Positions 21,070 through 31,179 of a DNA stretch of 33,591 nt are shown here, piece by piece (the first letter of the stretch is position 1; the number at the start of each line of letters is the position of its first letter). The DNA is from CAZJUO01 sp964549245 (GTDB lineage Bacteria > Patescibacteriota > Patescibacteriia > UBA10025 > JAHIVO01): the NCBI GenBank assembly GCA_964549245.1, contig CAZJUO010000003.1, forward strand, positions 1 to 33,591, given 5' to 3'. Position numbers and translations under genes: made by a program. Below the pieces are notes generated by a model, which was not told the DNA's origin, did not search any database, and worked only from the letters and a program-made list of their open reading frames with translations.

Positions 21070-24000
21070 TTAGGTTTGTTTAAAGCCAGTCCCCGCCGGG
21101 ATTAATTTACCGATAATCACGTTTTCTTTCAGGCCACGCAGACTGTCAACTTTGCCTGATACGGCGGCGTCAATGAGCACACGTGCCGTCTCTTGGAAAG
21201 ACGCCGCGGATAGGAAGCTATCAATAGATAATGACGCCTTGGTAATGCCGAGCAATAACTGTTCGCCCACCGCCGGTTTGCCGCCTTTCTTTTTTATTTC
21301 AGCATTAACTTCTACATACTTGCTTCGTTCTACCACTTCCCCAGATAAGAGGTTCGTGTCACCAGGATTCTTAATGTATATTCTAGAAAACATCTGGCGA
21401 ACGACTGTTTCTATATGCTTATCATTGAGTTTTTGGCCTTGTGACGAGTAAATATATTGGATTTCTTTAATGATATACCGTTCTACCGCCTCCTGGCCCT
21501 TCAAATAAAACAATTGATGCAAATCCAAGCTGCCATCGGTCAGCTGGTCTCCTTTAGTAACCAGCTCACCATCCTTGGCCCAAATCATCTGGCTGCTCGG
21601 TACGGAATAATCCCGTTTCTTCTTTTTCTCGCTAACTACCACTATTTTGTCTTTTTCTACCTTTACGGTACCGTCTTTCTTGCTGGCTACTCTCTTTTCT
21701 CCATCCGTATAGAGTGTTTGGCCTATAGTGACTTTATCACCATTTTTCACTTGTACTGCAGGTTTTTTACCCTTCAGGGCATAGTCGCTCTCTTCCACAT
21801 CACTATGGTGGATAATAATCCGTTTCGTTCCTTTCTCTTCTTCTGTAATTTCAACCTTGCCATCTACCCCCGCCACAATCGCCGGCCGTCTGATAGGTCG
21901 GGCCTCAAACAACTCTTCTACTCGCGGTAAACCCTGGGTAATATCCTGTCCAGCCACGCCACCTGTATGGAACGTACGCATAGTCAACTGTGTTCCCGGC
22001 TCGCCAATGCTTTGAGCGGCAATTATGCCGACAGCGGTACCCGGTTTTACCAATTGGTTAAACCCTAAATCATATCCATAACACTTTCTGCAAACACCCC
22101 ATTTGGCTTTACACCGAAGCACTGAACGCACTGTTACTTTTTCGAGATCAATTTTCTTCAGCTGTGGAAGAACTTCCTCGGTTACTAACTCTCCTTTTTT
22201 AACCAAGGGTTTTTTGGCGCGGGGAGCCACAATGTCTTCCAATACTACCCGGCCTAATAATCGGTCTGCCATTTCTTCTGCCATTTCTTCGCTTTCTTTC
22301 TTGGTTATATCAAAACCCTCGGTGTCTTTACAGTCCTCTTCGGTAATCAAGACGTCTTGGGAGACATCAACCAAACGACGGGTAAGGTAACCGGCGTTTG
22401 CTGTGCGTAAGGCCGTATCAGACAAACCTTTTCGTGCGCCATGGGTAGAAATAAAATATTCCAATACGTCAAAACCTTCTTTGAAACTTCCCGTAACCGG
22501 CAATTCAATCGTTTCTCCAGCGGGGTTAGTAACCAATCCTTTCATGCCCATCATCTGTGTTGTCTGCGGCCAGGATCCGCGTGCTCCAGATTCGATCATA
22601 GAATAAACTGACCCTTCTTTATCAAGCGCTTCTCGGCTGACTTTTTGTATTTTATCTTTTGCTTCCGCCCACGCTTCGATAACTTTGACATGCTGTTCAT
22701 CGTCTGTAAGTAATCCCTGCTCGTAATGCGAATGTACCTCCTCTACTTTGGCAGTCGCCTCTCGCAATATCTCTTTCTTTTGCGTAGGAGTCACCAGATC
22801 ACCCATCCCCCAACTAATGCCGGAAGTAGTCAGATACTTGAAAGCCATTTTTTTCATATCGTCTAAAAGGGCTACGGTCTTTTCATTGCCCAATTTAGTC
22901 AAAAACTGGCTGATAATTTTTGACAAACCTTTGCGGTCCATGACCTCATTAATAAATTCATACTGCTTGGGAAATATTTGATTGAAGATGATGCGGCCGA
23001 CTGAAGTTTCAAGCACTTTATTATTAATCTTTACTGTAATCATATCTTGGATATGAATATGGCCAAGCTGGTGGGCCATTAAAGCCTCGTCCCTTGAACT
23101 GAAAATTTTCTTTCCTTTTTCCTTGGAATCCCTCTTAATAGAGGTCAAATAGTAGCAACCCAAAACGATATCCTGCGAGGGGGAAATCACTGGCATACCG
23201 GTAGCTGGTTTCAATAAATTTTGTACTGAAGCAATGATCGACACCGCTTCCTCCTTGGCACTTTCAGTGAGCGGAACATGGACAGCCATTTGATCTCCAT
23301 CAAAATCAGCATTGAAAGCCGTACAAACCAAAGGGTGCACCTGAATAGCTTTACCCTCGATAAGCACCGGCCGAAAAGCCTGAATGCCCAGACGATGCAG
23401 GGTAGGCGCTCGGTTTAATAATACGTGAGCGTCCTTGGTTACCGCTTCCAAAATATCCCACACTTCGGGACGTTCTGCTTCAATAAAACGGTTAGCACTG
23501 CGTACATTATGGACAAACTCCTGTTTTATTAATTGGCTGATAATAAAGGGTTTAAAAAGCTCCAGGGCCATTCGTTTTGGCAGTCCGCATTGGTCCATGC
23601 GCAAGTGCGGCCCAACGACAATCACCGACCGGCCAGAATAATCAACGCGTTTACCCAATAAATTTTGACGGAACCGGCCTTGCTTTCCTTTTAAAATGTC
23701 CGCGATGGATTTCAGCATGCGCTTTTGGCCGGTCGAAGCGGTAACGGTCTTGCCGTGCCGTGCGTTATTGTCAATCAAGGCGTCGACTGCTTCCTGCAGC
23801 ATGCGCTTTTCGTTGCGCTGGATAACTTCAGGCGCGTTTAAAGTAATCAGTCGTTTTAATCGGTTATTTCTATTAATGACGCGCCGATACAAATCATTCA
23901 AATCAGAAGCCGCAAAACGGCCGCCATCCAGCTGAACCATGGGACGCAGATCGGGAGGAATAACCGGTATCGCAGTCACGATCATCCATTCCGGTCGCAA

Positions 24001-24933
24001 TTTATTAATTTTAAAACTCTTGTATAAACGGAGCTGGCGCACCAAACGGCGTTTCTTGCTTTCCGGTGAACCGCTAATCTCCTCCTCTATTTCCTTAATT
24101 TTAGCTTCGATATCGATTTCCTGGAGTAAATCTCGAACGGCTTCTGCGCCGATGCCGGCCTCAAAAACATGTCCGTATTTTAATGATAAATCACGATAGG
24201 TTTGCTCCGAAATAATTTGCAAAGGCTTCAGATCACGCAATTCTTTTTTCGCCAGGTCAACCGCTTCGTTAAGATCTTTCAGTTTCTCCTCTCGAATTTC
24301 GCTATTTGCCATCAGCTCTTCATTGATTTCTTTTTCAATTTTTTTCTTTTTCTCCTCGTTGTTTTCTTTACTCAATCGATCAACTTTTTTCTGTTTGATA
24401 TCATTAGCCAATCGGTCAAATTCCGCGTCGATGCTTTTCTTTTTGGCCTGGTGCTCTGTTTCAATTTGCTGCAGCGTCTCCTGGCGCAAATTATCATCAA
24501 TCTTAGTAATAATAAAATTCGCAAAATAAATGACTTTTTCCAATTCTTGGATAGATAAATTTAAAACTAGGCCGATCTTTGAGGGTACTCCCCGTAAAAA
24601 CCAAATGTGTGATACTGGCGCGGCCAGCTTAATATGCCCCATTCGCTCGCGGCGTACAATACTGCGCGTCACCTCAACACCGCATTTATCGCAAATAATG
24701 CCCTTATAGCGTACTTTTTTGTACTTACCGCAATAGCACTCCCAATCCTTAGTGGGACCAAATATTTTTTCACAGAAAAGACCGTCCTTTTCCGGCTTTT
24801 GCGTTCGATAATTTATCGTTTCCGGTTTCAGCACTTCACCGTGCGACCAATTCAAAATATTATCCGGTGAAGCCAGCTTCAAACGAATGGCTTTAAAATC
24901 TACTGTCTGCGTTGATGTATCGTTGGGTGCCAT
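21070..24933 (-). CDS. rpoC: RNA polymerase subunit beta'
   Basis: A 1287-residue subunit, complete. It has the N-terminal zinc site (CYCGKY...ICDKCGVEV), a long Lys/Glu-rich coiled coil around residues 150-230, the magnesium-chelating NADFDGD of the active centre (about 538-544), the second zinc site (RCKAKWGVCRKCYGYD), the trigger-loop region with IAAQSIGEPGTQLTMRTFHTGG, and the usual C-terminal domain. The charged coiled coil is where clamp insertions often occur. It follows rpoB by 3 bp with no SD, so translation is probably coupled. Core transcription function is certain. Confidence 0.99.
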   Translation of the reverse strand: MAPNDTSTQTVDFKAIRLKLASPDNILNWSHGEVLKPETINYRTQKPEKDGLFCEKIFGPTKDWECYCGKYKKVRYKGIICDKCGVEVTRSIVRRERMGHIKLAAPVSHIWFLRGVPSKIGLVLNLSIQELEKVIYFANFIITKIDDNLRQETLQQIETEHQAKKKSIDAEFDRLANDIKQKKVDRLSKENNEEKKKKIEKEINEELMANSEIREEKLKDLNEAVDLAKKELRDLKPLQIISEQTYRDLSLKYGHVFEAGIGAEAVRDLLQEIDIEAKIKEIEEEISGSPESKKRRLVRQLRLYKSFKINKLRPEWMIVTAIPVIPPDLRPMVQLDGGRFAASDLNDLYRRVINRNNRLKRLITLNAPEVIQRNEKRMLQEAVDALIDNNARHGKTVTASTGQKRMLKSIADILKGKQGRFRQNLLGKRVDYSGRSVIVVGPHLRMDQCGLPKRMALELFKPFIISQLIKQEFVHNVRSANRFIEAERPEVWDILEAVTKDAHVLLNRAPTLHRLGIQAFRPVLIEGKAIQVHPLVCTAFNADFDGDQMAVHVPLTESAKEEAVSIIASVQNLLKPATGMPVISPSQDIVLGCYYLTSIKRDSKEKGKKIFSSRDEALMAHQLGHIHIQDMITVKINNKVLETSVGRIIFNQIFPKQYEFINEVMDRKGLSKIISQFLTKLGNEKTVALLDDMKKMAFKYLTTSGISWGMGDLVTPTQKKEILREATAKVEEVHSHYEQGLLTDDEQHVKVIEAWAEAKDKIQKVSREALDKEGSVYSMIESGARGSWPQTTQMMGMKGLVTNPAGETIELPVTGSFKEGFDVLEYFISTHGARKGLSDTALRTANAGYLTRRLVDVSQDVLITEEDCKDTEGFDITKKESEEMAEEMADRLLGRVVLEDIVAPRAKKPLVKKGELVTEEVLPQLKKIDLEKVTVRSVLRCKAKWGVCRKCYGYDLGFNQLVKPGTAVGIIAAQSIGEPGTQLTMRTFHTGGVAGQDITQGLPRVEELFEARPIRRPAIVAGVDGKVEITEEEKGTKRIIIHHSDVEESDYALKGKKPAVQVKNGDKVTIGQTLYTDGEKRVASKKDGTVKVEKDKIVVVSEKKKKRDYSVPSSQMIWAKDGELVTKGDQLTDGSLDLHQLFYLKGQEAVERYIIKEIQYIYSSQGQKLNDKHIETVVRQMFSRIYIKNPGDTNLLSGEVVERSKYVEVNAEIKKKGGKPAVGEQLLLGITKASLSIDSFLSAASFQETARVLIDAAVSGKVDSLRGLKENVIIGKLIPAGTGFKQT

Positions 24934-24936
24934 ATA

Positions 24937-27900
24937 TTATTTTTTATCTTTTTTAGGACGGTCCTCATTGGCATCTGCCTCCGGTTTTTTCTCGCTGCCG
25001 ATCAGCTCTACATCCAGGCATAGGCCTTTGAGTTCCCTGACCAGTACGTTAAAACCCTCGGGAACATTAATCCGTTTTATCGGCTCACCTTTTATAATCG
25101 CTTCATACGCTTTTGAACGCCCCGGAACGTCATCCGATTTTATGGTCAGCATTTCCTGTAATGTATGGGCCGCTCCATATGCTTCCAGGGCCCAAACTTC
25201 CATCTCACCAAAACGTTGGCCTCCGAATTGGGCTTTTCCGCCAAGCGGCTGCTGGGTAACGAGCGAATAAGGGCCGATGGAACGCATGTGAATCTTATCT
25301 TCTACCATATGATTCAGCTTCATCATATAGATGTAGCCAACGGTAACCGTCTGGTCAAATGCTTCGCCGGTACGGCCATCATGGAGTACGATTTTACCGT
25401 CACGGGGGAAACCAGCCCGCTGCAATTCATCACGGATCGTCTTCTCTGGAACACCGTTGAGCGCCGTACTGGCTACCATATAACCAAACTTTTTAGCGGC
25501 CATACCCAAGTGCGTCTCTAAAATTTGACCAAGGTTCATGCGGGATGCGACACCAAGCGGGTTGAGAATAATATCTACCGGCCTGCCGTCTTCTAAATAA
25601 GGCATATCTTCAACCGGAACCGTACGGGAAATCACACCTTTATTGCCATGGCGGCCGGCCATTTTATCGCCCACCTGCAATTTTCGCAATTGCGCTACCG
25701 AAACCTGAATTGACTTGATAATGCCTGAAGCCAGCTTATCGCCCCGCTCCCTGGAAAATACTTTTATATCAACCACTTTGCCATGCTCCCCATGTTCCAG
25801 GTACAGTGAGCTGTCTTTAACGTCTTTAGCTTTTTCGCCGAAGATAGCCCGCAGTAGTTTTTCCTCTGCTGATAATTCGGTTTCTCCTTTGGGTGTAATC
25901 TTACCTACCAAAATATCACCGGAAGAAACTTCGGCACCAATACGGACAACCCCTTCTTCATCTAAATCTTTTAGCTTTTCCTCTCCGATATTTGGAATAT
26001 CGCGAGTTACCACCTCCGGACCAAGTTTTGTGTCACGCACATCAACGGTATAATCCTCTATATGAATCGAGGTGAAGCGGTCTTCATGCACCATGCGTTC
26101 AGAAATCAATATTGCATCTTCATAATTGCCCCCTTCCCAGGACATAAAAGCTACTATAATATTCTGTCCCAGGGCCAACTCGCCGTTATCGGTAGCCGGG
26201 CCATCAGCTAAGACCTCCCCCTTCTTCACCTTTTGATTAACAGATACAATGGGCCGCTGGTTAATACACGTCGAGGCATTGGATCGAACAAATTTTTGCA
26301 ATCGATACTTCCGGGTTTTGCCGTTCTCCTCCTGCACATGAATTTCGTCTCCGCCCACTTGTACTACCGTACCATCGTTTTTACATACAGAAACCTGTCC
26401 GGAATCACGAGCCGCCTTGGCCTCTACGCCAGTACCAACCAATGGAGCGTCAGTCTTTACGCACGGCACTGCTTGTCGTTGCATGTTTGAACCCATTAAG
26501 GCGCGTACCGCATCATCATGCTCTAAAAAGGGAATCAATGAAGTGGTAATACTAATGATCTGATATGGAGCTACATCCATATAATCAATCTTGGTTACAT
26601 CGCTAATCGTCGGCTCACCATGTTTGCGCACCTCGGATTTCTCATTGACAAAGTAACCATGCTCATCAATAGGCGTAGTCGCTGATGCGGTAATATATTG
26701 TTCTTCCACAAAGGCATCCAAAAACACAACTTCGTCTGTCACGCGTGGTTTAATCGGAATCGTTTTATGGTCAGTAGCGGATAGCTGCTTGGCTTTTTCC
26801 TTAGTAATTTTTTCACCCTTCTTTACAATGGCTACATCGCTGCTGTCGGCGATATCTTCACGGGCAATTTCGCCTTCAGTGATGGCAGGCTTATTATCAA
26901 TATCATGAATCACTTTCCGATATGGGCTTTCAATAAAGCCAAACTCATTGACCCGCGCATAGCAAGACAAATGGCCAACCAAACCAATATTCGGACCTTC
27001 TGGCGTGGCAATCGGGCAAATACGGCCATAATGAGTCCTATGCACATCGCGTACGTCAAAACCAGCCCGTTCCCGCGACAATCCCCCCGGACCCATAGCT
27101 GACAAGCGGCGCTTGTGTTCCAGCTCGGCTAAGGGGTTTGTTTGGTCCATAAACTGGGAAAGTTGGGAGGACATAAAAAATTCTTTCACCGAACCAATCA
27201 CCGGGCGGGCGTTAACCAGCTGATTGGGAGTTAGGGTATTGATATCGAGCGTACTCATTCTGTCTTTAATAATTCGTTCCATACGCGCTAGGCCGACTCG
27301 AAATTTATTCTGCACCAATTCACCAATTGCTCGAACGCGCCGATTGCCCAAATGGTCAATGTCATCCGCTTCCTTCTGTGAATTATTGAGCCTGATAACT
27401 TCTTTTATAATTTCAATCAAATCTTCCTTTTGCAGTACACGGTACTCTTTTTTATTAGGAAAATCAAAATTAAAACGTTGGTTCAGTTTAAAACGACCAA
27501 CGCGGCCAAAATCATACCGATCAAAACTAAAAAACATTTTATGGATAAGATCACGTGCGTTATCCACCGTGGCTAAATCTCCTGGCCTGATACGCTTATA
27601 TACCTCTTTCAAACCTTCAGCTTCATTGCGGGAAATATCCTTTTCTATAGTCGCTTCCAAATATTTATTCTCGGGGTGCGTGTCAACATCCGCAAATACC
27701 CCTTTGATCTCCTCGTCATTGCCAAAGCCAAAAGCCCGCAGTAAGGCGGTCACCGGCACTTTGCGCTTTCGATCAATTTTAACCGCGATAACATTATTGG
27801 CGTCAACCTCCAGTTCAAGCCAGGCGCCGCGATTGGGAATAATTTTTGCTCCGTAATACCGCCGTCCGCGGACAATATCAGAAGTAAAAAAAACACCAGC

Positions 27901-28299
27901 CGAACGGTGCAGCTGGCTGACCACCACCCGCTCAATACCATTGATAATAAAAGTGCCGCGGTCAGTCATAAGTGGAAAATCGCCAAGATATACTTCCTGC
28001 TCTTTAATCTCCCCCGTCTTTTTATTAACTAACTTTGTCTCAACTCGTAAAGCAGCTTCGTAGGTAATGTTTTTTGCTTTGGCTGCCCACTCGTCAAACC
28101 GAGGTTCATCAAGATAATAGTCCAAAAAATACAATTCCAAATCTCGCCCGATAAAATCTTTAACGGGGGATACCTCATCAAATAGTTCCCGTAGTCCCTC
28201 TTTTAATAACCACTGATAAGAAGCTTTTTGCGCTTCTATCAAGTCGGGTAATTCGGCGGCAGCTTTGATTGTCGTAAATCGTTTACGATCAACTGGCAT
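24937..28299 (-). CDS. rpoB: RNA polymerase subunit beta
   Basis: A 1120-residue beta subunit, complete and fairly short, consistent with few lineage insertions. Landmarks are the rifampicin-region sequence SQLSQFMDQTNPLAELEHKRR with GPGGLSRERAGF, the KMAGRHGNKG motif, GGKAQFGGQRFGEMEVWALEAYGA near the C-terminus, and a basic/acidic tail (KKPEADANEDRPKKDKK). The residues of the rifampicin pocket visible here (Q, D, H, R, S) look wild type. No SD precedes the ATG. It is the first gene of rpoB-rpoC, driven from a promoter about 145 nt upstream. rplJ/rplL, often upstream of rpoB, are not here. Confidence 0.99.
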   Translation of the reverse strand: MPVDRKRFTTIKAAAELPDLIEAQKASYQWLLKEGLRELFDEVSPVKDFIGRDLELYFLDYYLDEPRFDEWAAKAKNITYEAALRVETKLVNKKTGEIKEQEVYLGDFPLMTDRGTFIINGIERVVVSQLHRSAGVFFTSDIVRGRRYYGAKIIPNRGAWLELEVDANNVIAVKIDRKRKVPVTALLRAFGFGNDEEIKGVFADVDTHPENKYLEATIEKDISRNEAEGLKEVYKRIRPGDLATVDNARDLIHKMFFSFDRYDFGRVGRFKLNQRFNFDFPNKKEYRVLQKEDLIEIIKEVIRLNNSQKEADDIDHLGNRRVRAIGELVQNKFRVGLARMERIIKDRMSTLDINTLTPNQLVNARPVIGSVKEFFMSSQLSQFMDQTNPLAELEHKRRLSAMGPGGLSRERAGFDVRDVHRTHYGRICPIATPEGPNIGLVGHLSCYARVNEFGFIESPYRKVIHDIDNKPAITEGEIAREDIADSSDVAIVKKGEKITKEKAKQLSATDHKTIPIKPRVTDEVVFLDAFVEEQYITASATTPIDEHGYFVNEKSEVRKHGEPTISDVTKIDYMDVAPYQIISITTSLIPFLEHDDAVRALMGSNMQRQAVPCVKTDAPLVGTGVEAKAARDSGQVSVCKNDGTVVQVGGDEIHVQEENGKTRKYRLQKFVRSNASTCINQRPIVSVNQKVKKGEVLADGPATDNGELALGQNIIVAFMSWEGGNYEDAILISERMVHEDRFTSIHIEDYTVDVRDTKLGPEVVTRDIPNIGEEKLKDLDEEGVVRIGAEVSSGDILVGKITPKGETELSAEEKLLRAIFGEKAKDVKDSSLYLEHGEHGKVVDIKVFSRERGDKLASGIIKSIQVSVAQLRKLQVGDKMAGRHGNKGVISRTVPVEDMPYLEDGRPVDIILNPLGVASRMNLGQILETHLGMAAKKFGYMVASTALNGVPEKTIRDELQRAGFPRDGKIVLHDGRTGEAFDQTVTVGYIYMMKLNHMVEDKIHMRSIGPYSLVTQQPLGGKAQFGGQRFGEMEVWALEAYGAAHTLQEMLTIKSDDVPGRSKAYEAIIKGEPIKRINVPEGFNVLVRELKGLCLDVELIGSEKKPEADANEDRPKKDKK

Positions 28300-28321
28300 G
28301 TTGAAAAAAAGCTTATAATAT

Positions 28322-28344
28322 AAAAAAAGAAAACCCCTTTTCTT
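28322..28344 (-). terminator. Terminator-like hairpin in the rpoB leader
   Basis: In the minus-strand transcript AAGAAAA and UUUUCUU flank GGGG (28327-28344) and are followed by five more Us (28322-28326), about 25 nt before the rpoB ATG. The stem is 7 bp but A-U rich, so it would be a weak terminator or attenuator. Confidence 0.4.
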
Positions 28345-28450
28345 AATATTTTAAAATCAAGAAAAAGAATGTAGCTAGCTATTATATTGTGTAATAGTGG
28401 AACGTCATTGAATGTTTAGACGTCTTCCTCTTACGGAAATTAGTATTTCG

Positions 28451-28479
28451 AGTGTAGCAGATGCGCTTATGGCTGTCAA
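28451..28479 (-). promoter_or_regulatory. rpoBC promoter
   Basis: Minus strand: perfect TTGACA (28474-28479), 17-bp spacer, TACACT (28451-28456). Predicted start is near 28444, leaving a leader of about 145 nt. The 380-bp gap between the MurE-type gene and rpoB also holds AT-rich sequence and one DnaA-box-like site (28587-28595); I see no gene in it. Confidence 0.8.
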
Positions 28480-28586
28480 GTTTTACTAAGCAATACAGTG
28501 ATAACAGGGCTTATTTGCTAATTTTAGCTTATTATAAAAAAATATATTATTCCAATGCCCCAAACGAATAATATGTAACCCACAAT

Positions 28587-28595
28587 TTATCCACA
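28587..28595 (+). promoter_or_regulatory. Single DnaA-box-like sequence
   Basis: TTATCCACA, identical to the E. coli consensus, lies in AT-rich intergenic DNA upstream of the rpoB promoter. I found no cluster of further boxes, so it may be chance or a regulatory site. Confidence 0.25.
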
Positions 28596-28682
28596 ACAAA
28601 AATCTCGGCAATCAAAGACTTGTGGTTTGTTTAGATGACCGCCCCGATTTTCTACTATTATTGTAATAAGGAAATATGCCGT

Positions 28683-29996
28683 TTATAGTTTTCCCAGACT
28701 CTCTTTTACGGCCGCCAGGTCGCTCCACGGTATTTTTTTTCCCTTGGCTACAGCCATAACCGTCTCACTGCCTTTCCCAGTAATAATCAGGCAATCCTTA
28801 GGCTCGGCGATTTCCAATGCTTTTTTTATGGCCTCTTTACGATCAATAATTTTTTCTATCGGCGGTTTGCCATGCGCCCGCAAAGCACCGGCAATGACCT
28901 CATCTATAATCTGCTCCGGATCTTCATCATATGGATCTTCGTTGGTAACAATCACGTGGTCAGTATAATCAGCCGCCAAACGACCGAGGACAGGGCGTTT
29001 TGCCCGATCGCGGCCGCCCCCTTGAGAACCCAGCACGCTGATAATCTTTCGTGGCCGCAAACTCTTTACAGTTTGGTAAACCGCTTCGAGGGAGGCCGGC
29101 TCATGAGCGTAATCAACAAAAATTAAAATCCCTCTTTTATTCGGCACGATCTGCATACGTCCGGGAACGCCAGTTACTGAAGCTAGGGCTTGCTTTATAA
29201 CAGGCAACGTAATATCTTGCGACAAACCGACACAGATAGCCGCCATGGCATTATATACATTAAACTCCCCAAGTAACTCCATGCTTATGCGTTCCTCATT
29301 AACCAAAAAAGAGAGCCCATCATTGCCAGTGCTCACCTCACGGGCTACTACGGGCCGATCGCTCATCAGTAAACCGCTGATATTTTTTAAACCAAAGGTG
29401 TATTTTTTATCAGCCGGAAAAAATAAAAAGTTTTCCGCTTCTTTATCATCATGATTAGCCACCATGATTTTTTTTATTTCCTGGCCATCAATTATTTTTC
29501 TTTTTTTTGTATTTAAACGCTGAAATAATTTCAGTTTGGCCCGGCGGTATTTTTCATAACTGCCATGGGATTCAATATGCTCGGGAGATAAATTGGTAAA
29601 TACCACCACGTCATACTCGATACCCAAATGCCGGAACTGGGCAATGCCCTCTGACGAGGTTTCAATAACAGCATACCGACAATCTGCCTGTACCATTTTG
29701 CGAAGCAGTTTTTGCAGGGTGAACCGCCCTGGCATGGTTTGTTTGGTTTCGTTTTTCCATTCGGTTTCCCCGATAGCAAAATTAATGGTTGAAACTAAGC
29801 CGGTTTTATGACCAGCCGCTTGCAAGATGTGACGTATCAAAGTAACAACGGTGGATTTACCCTTTGTACCAGTAACGCCGATAACAACCAGCTTTCGTGA
29901 AGGATGACAATACAGCAAAGCACCCACCTTAGCCAGCAGCCAATGGTAAGCCTGTAAGACGAATGAGGGCGCATACTGCCTGATGGTACTATACAT
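28683..29996 (-). CDS. murE: MurE-type UDP-MurNAc-tripeptide ligase
   Basis: A 437-residue Mur ligase, shorter than typical MurE (about 490) because the N-terminal UDP-binding domain is cut down to some 35 residues. The ATP loop is GVTGTKGKST (40-49). The lysine that is carbamylated in the family is in YRRAK (K154), preceded by the NLSPEHIESHG motif, and the C-terminal domain holds VDYAHEP (usual VDYAHTP). The amino-acid-selecting motif reads EDPY (353-356) in place of DNPR, the signature for meso-diaminopimelate. The added residue is therefore uncertain. AGGAAA precedes the ATG by about five bases. It follows the DUF389 gene by 8 bp. Because of the short N-terminus it could act on another substrate, such as a recycled peptide. 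Confidence 0.8.
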   Translation of the reverse strand: MYSTIRQYAPSFVLQAYHWLLAKVGALLYCHPSRKLVVIGVTGTKGKSTVVTLIRHILQAAGHKTGLVSTINFAIGETEWKNETKQTMPGRFTLQKLLRKMVQADCRYAVIETSSEGIAQFRHLGIEYDVVVFTNLSPEHIESHGSYEKYRRAKLKLFQRLNTKKRKIIDGQEIKKIMVANHDDKEAENFLFFPADKKYTFGLKNISGLLMSDRPVVAREVSTGNDGLSFLVNEERISMELLGEFNVYNAMAAICVGLSQDITLPVIKQALASVTGVPGRMQIVPNKRGILIFVDYAHEPASLEAVYQTVKSLRPRKIISVLGSQGGGRDRAKRPVLGRLAADYTDHVIVTNEDPYDEDPEQIIDEVIAGALRAHGKPPIEKIIDRKEAIKKALEIAEPKDCLIITGKGSETVMAVAKGKKIPWSDLAAVKESLGKL

Positions 29997-30004
29997 AAGG
30001 TTTC

Positions 30005-31078
30005 CTATTGTTGTTTCTTCCCTACCTCATAGGTAGGCACCACTTTCATGGTCAACTGTACCGGTGTACCCAGGCGCTCCACCAGAATATCAGTTAAGCG
30101 ATTAACATGACTTGAAGTCAGCTCATACGGCGATTGCAGGGTTACTTCCACTCCAACATATGAACCCGTATCATCAATGGTTAAATTGGTTAATTTCGTA
30201 TTAATAGTGTATTGCTCAATTACTTCTTTAATCAAACCCCGCTCTTCATTTTCTTCAATAATGCCTTTCATCACCACAGTTAACGGAATAGCGATAATTA
30301 ATAAAAAGATAACAAACCAGGTAATATTGCTAACCGCCACATTTTTGCTCGTTTCACGTTGGGGAAATTTGATGCCCACAAACAAAAAGAGTATAACTGA
30401 AGCTAAGGTGATAGCTATCATGTTCGTCAAATACAGCAACGCCGCGCCGCCTGCTAAGACAAAATTTCCCTGGGCAAATAAAATACCCATAACGGCCAAA
30501 GGGGGTACTAATGCTACTGCCGCAACTACACCAGCTAACGTGGCCGATAGCTTTGGGTGAGAAACAGAAAATGCTCCGATAAAGCCAGCCGCCAAAGCGA
30601 TAAAAAGCTCAAACAACGTGGGGTTGGTCCGCAATATCAGTTCACGGCTTTCTCCGATATCCGGAGAGAAAACGCCAATCACAAATGAAACAACGAAAAT
30701 AAGGGCTGTTGCTTTGACCAAAGTAATCAGCGCTTGCCTGATTTTTTTTACCCGCCCTTTGATAATAGACCACGACAACAAAAGAATGGGCCAAAAAAGC
30801 GGGGCTACAATCATGCCGCCAATCACTACCGCCGCGTTATCAATGATCACCCCAAAAGCGATAATAATGGCCGAAAAAATAGTTAATAAAACAAAGTCGA
30901 GGTTCGGCTTGGCTTTTTCCTTAATCTCCTCTTCTACCTTTTTCTGCCGCTCTTCGTTAATGCGCAAGAAACGCAAATATTGCTTTACCGGTTCTTCAAT
31001 CTTTTTTTCAATCTTTTCAATATGATTAGTTGCCGTGCTGGCGCTATTTTTTTGTTTCTTTTTAGAACTATTGCTCAT
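30005..31078 (-). CDS. DUF389-family membrane protein
   Basis: A 357-residue protein. It begins with a Lys/Glu-rich, probably coiled-coil cytoplasmic segment (residues 15-60), then six or so transmembrane helices carrying the DUF389 pattern (NAAVVIGGMIVAPLFWPIL, FIGAFSVSHPKLSATLAGVVAAVALVPPLAVMGI, NMIAITLASVILF). It ends in a soluble ferredoxin-like domain of about 80 residues with alternating strands (LTNLTIDDTGSYVGVEVTL). The family is widespread and its function is not established. It is the first gene of a two-gene unit with the MurE-type ligase, 8 bp apart. Confidence 0.85.
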   Translation of the reverse strand: MSNSSKKKQKNSASTATNHIEKIEKKIEEPVKQYLRFLRINEERQKKVEEEIKEKAKPNLDFVLLTIFSAIIIAFGVIIDNAAVVIGGMIVAPLFWPILLLSWSIIKGRVKKIRQALITLVKATALIFVVSFVIGVFSPDIGESRELILRTNPTLFELFIALAAGFIGAFSVSHPKLSATLAGVVAAVALVPPLAVMGILFAQGNFVLAGGAALLYLTNMIAITLASVILFLFVGIKFPQRETSKNVAVSNITWFVIFLLIIAIPLTVVMKGIIEENEERGLIKEVIEQYTINTKLTNLTIDDTGSYVGVEVTLQSPYELTSSHVNRLTDILVERLGTPVQLTMKVVPTYEVGKKQQ

Positions 31079-31173
31079 ACGTTTTTCATACTCGGTTAAC
31101 TAGGAATTCCAAATTTAGAAATCTTTTTTGCTTCAGCAATATTGGGACAATGAATGTAGACGTGGGTCATTTT

Positions 31174-31179
31174 ATTATA
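31174..31179 (-). promoter_or_regulatory. Candidate -10 box for the DUF389-murE unit
   Basis: TATAAT on the minus strand about 95 bp upstream of the DUF389 ATG, without a clear -35. The surrounding 250-bp gap (31079-31330) holds no gene; its most notable content is a run of short imperfect AGG/ATAGGGATA-type repeats near 31175-31235. Confidence 0.3.

Noticed and set aside
27224..27856. 210-residue open frame on the plus strand
   Set aside because: It lies wholly antisense to rpoB, has no start signals, and its translation is Ser/Arg-rich in the way typical of a shadow frame.
28587..28595. Replication origin suggested by a perfect DnaA box
   Set aside because: Only one box is seen, with no dnaA, dnaN or further boxes nearby; a chance match in 33 kb is quite possible.
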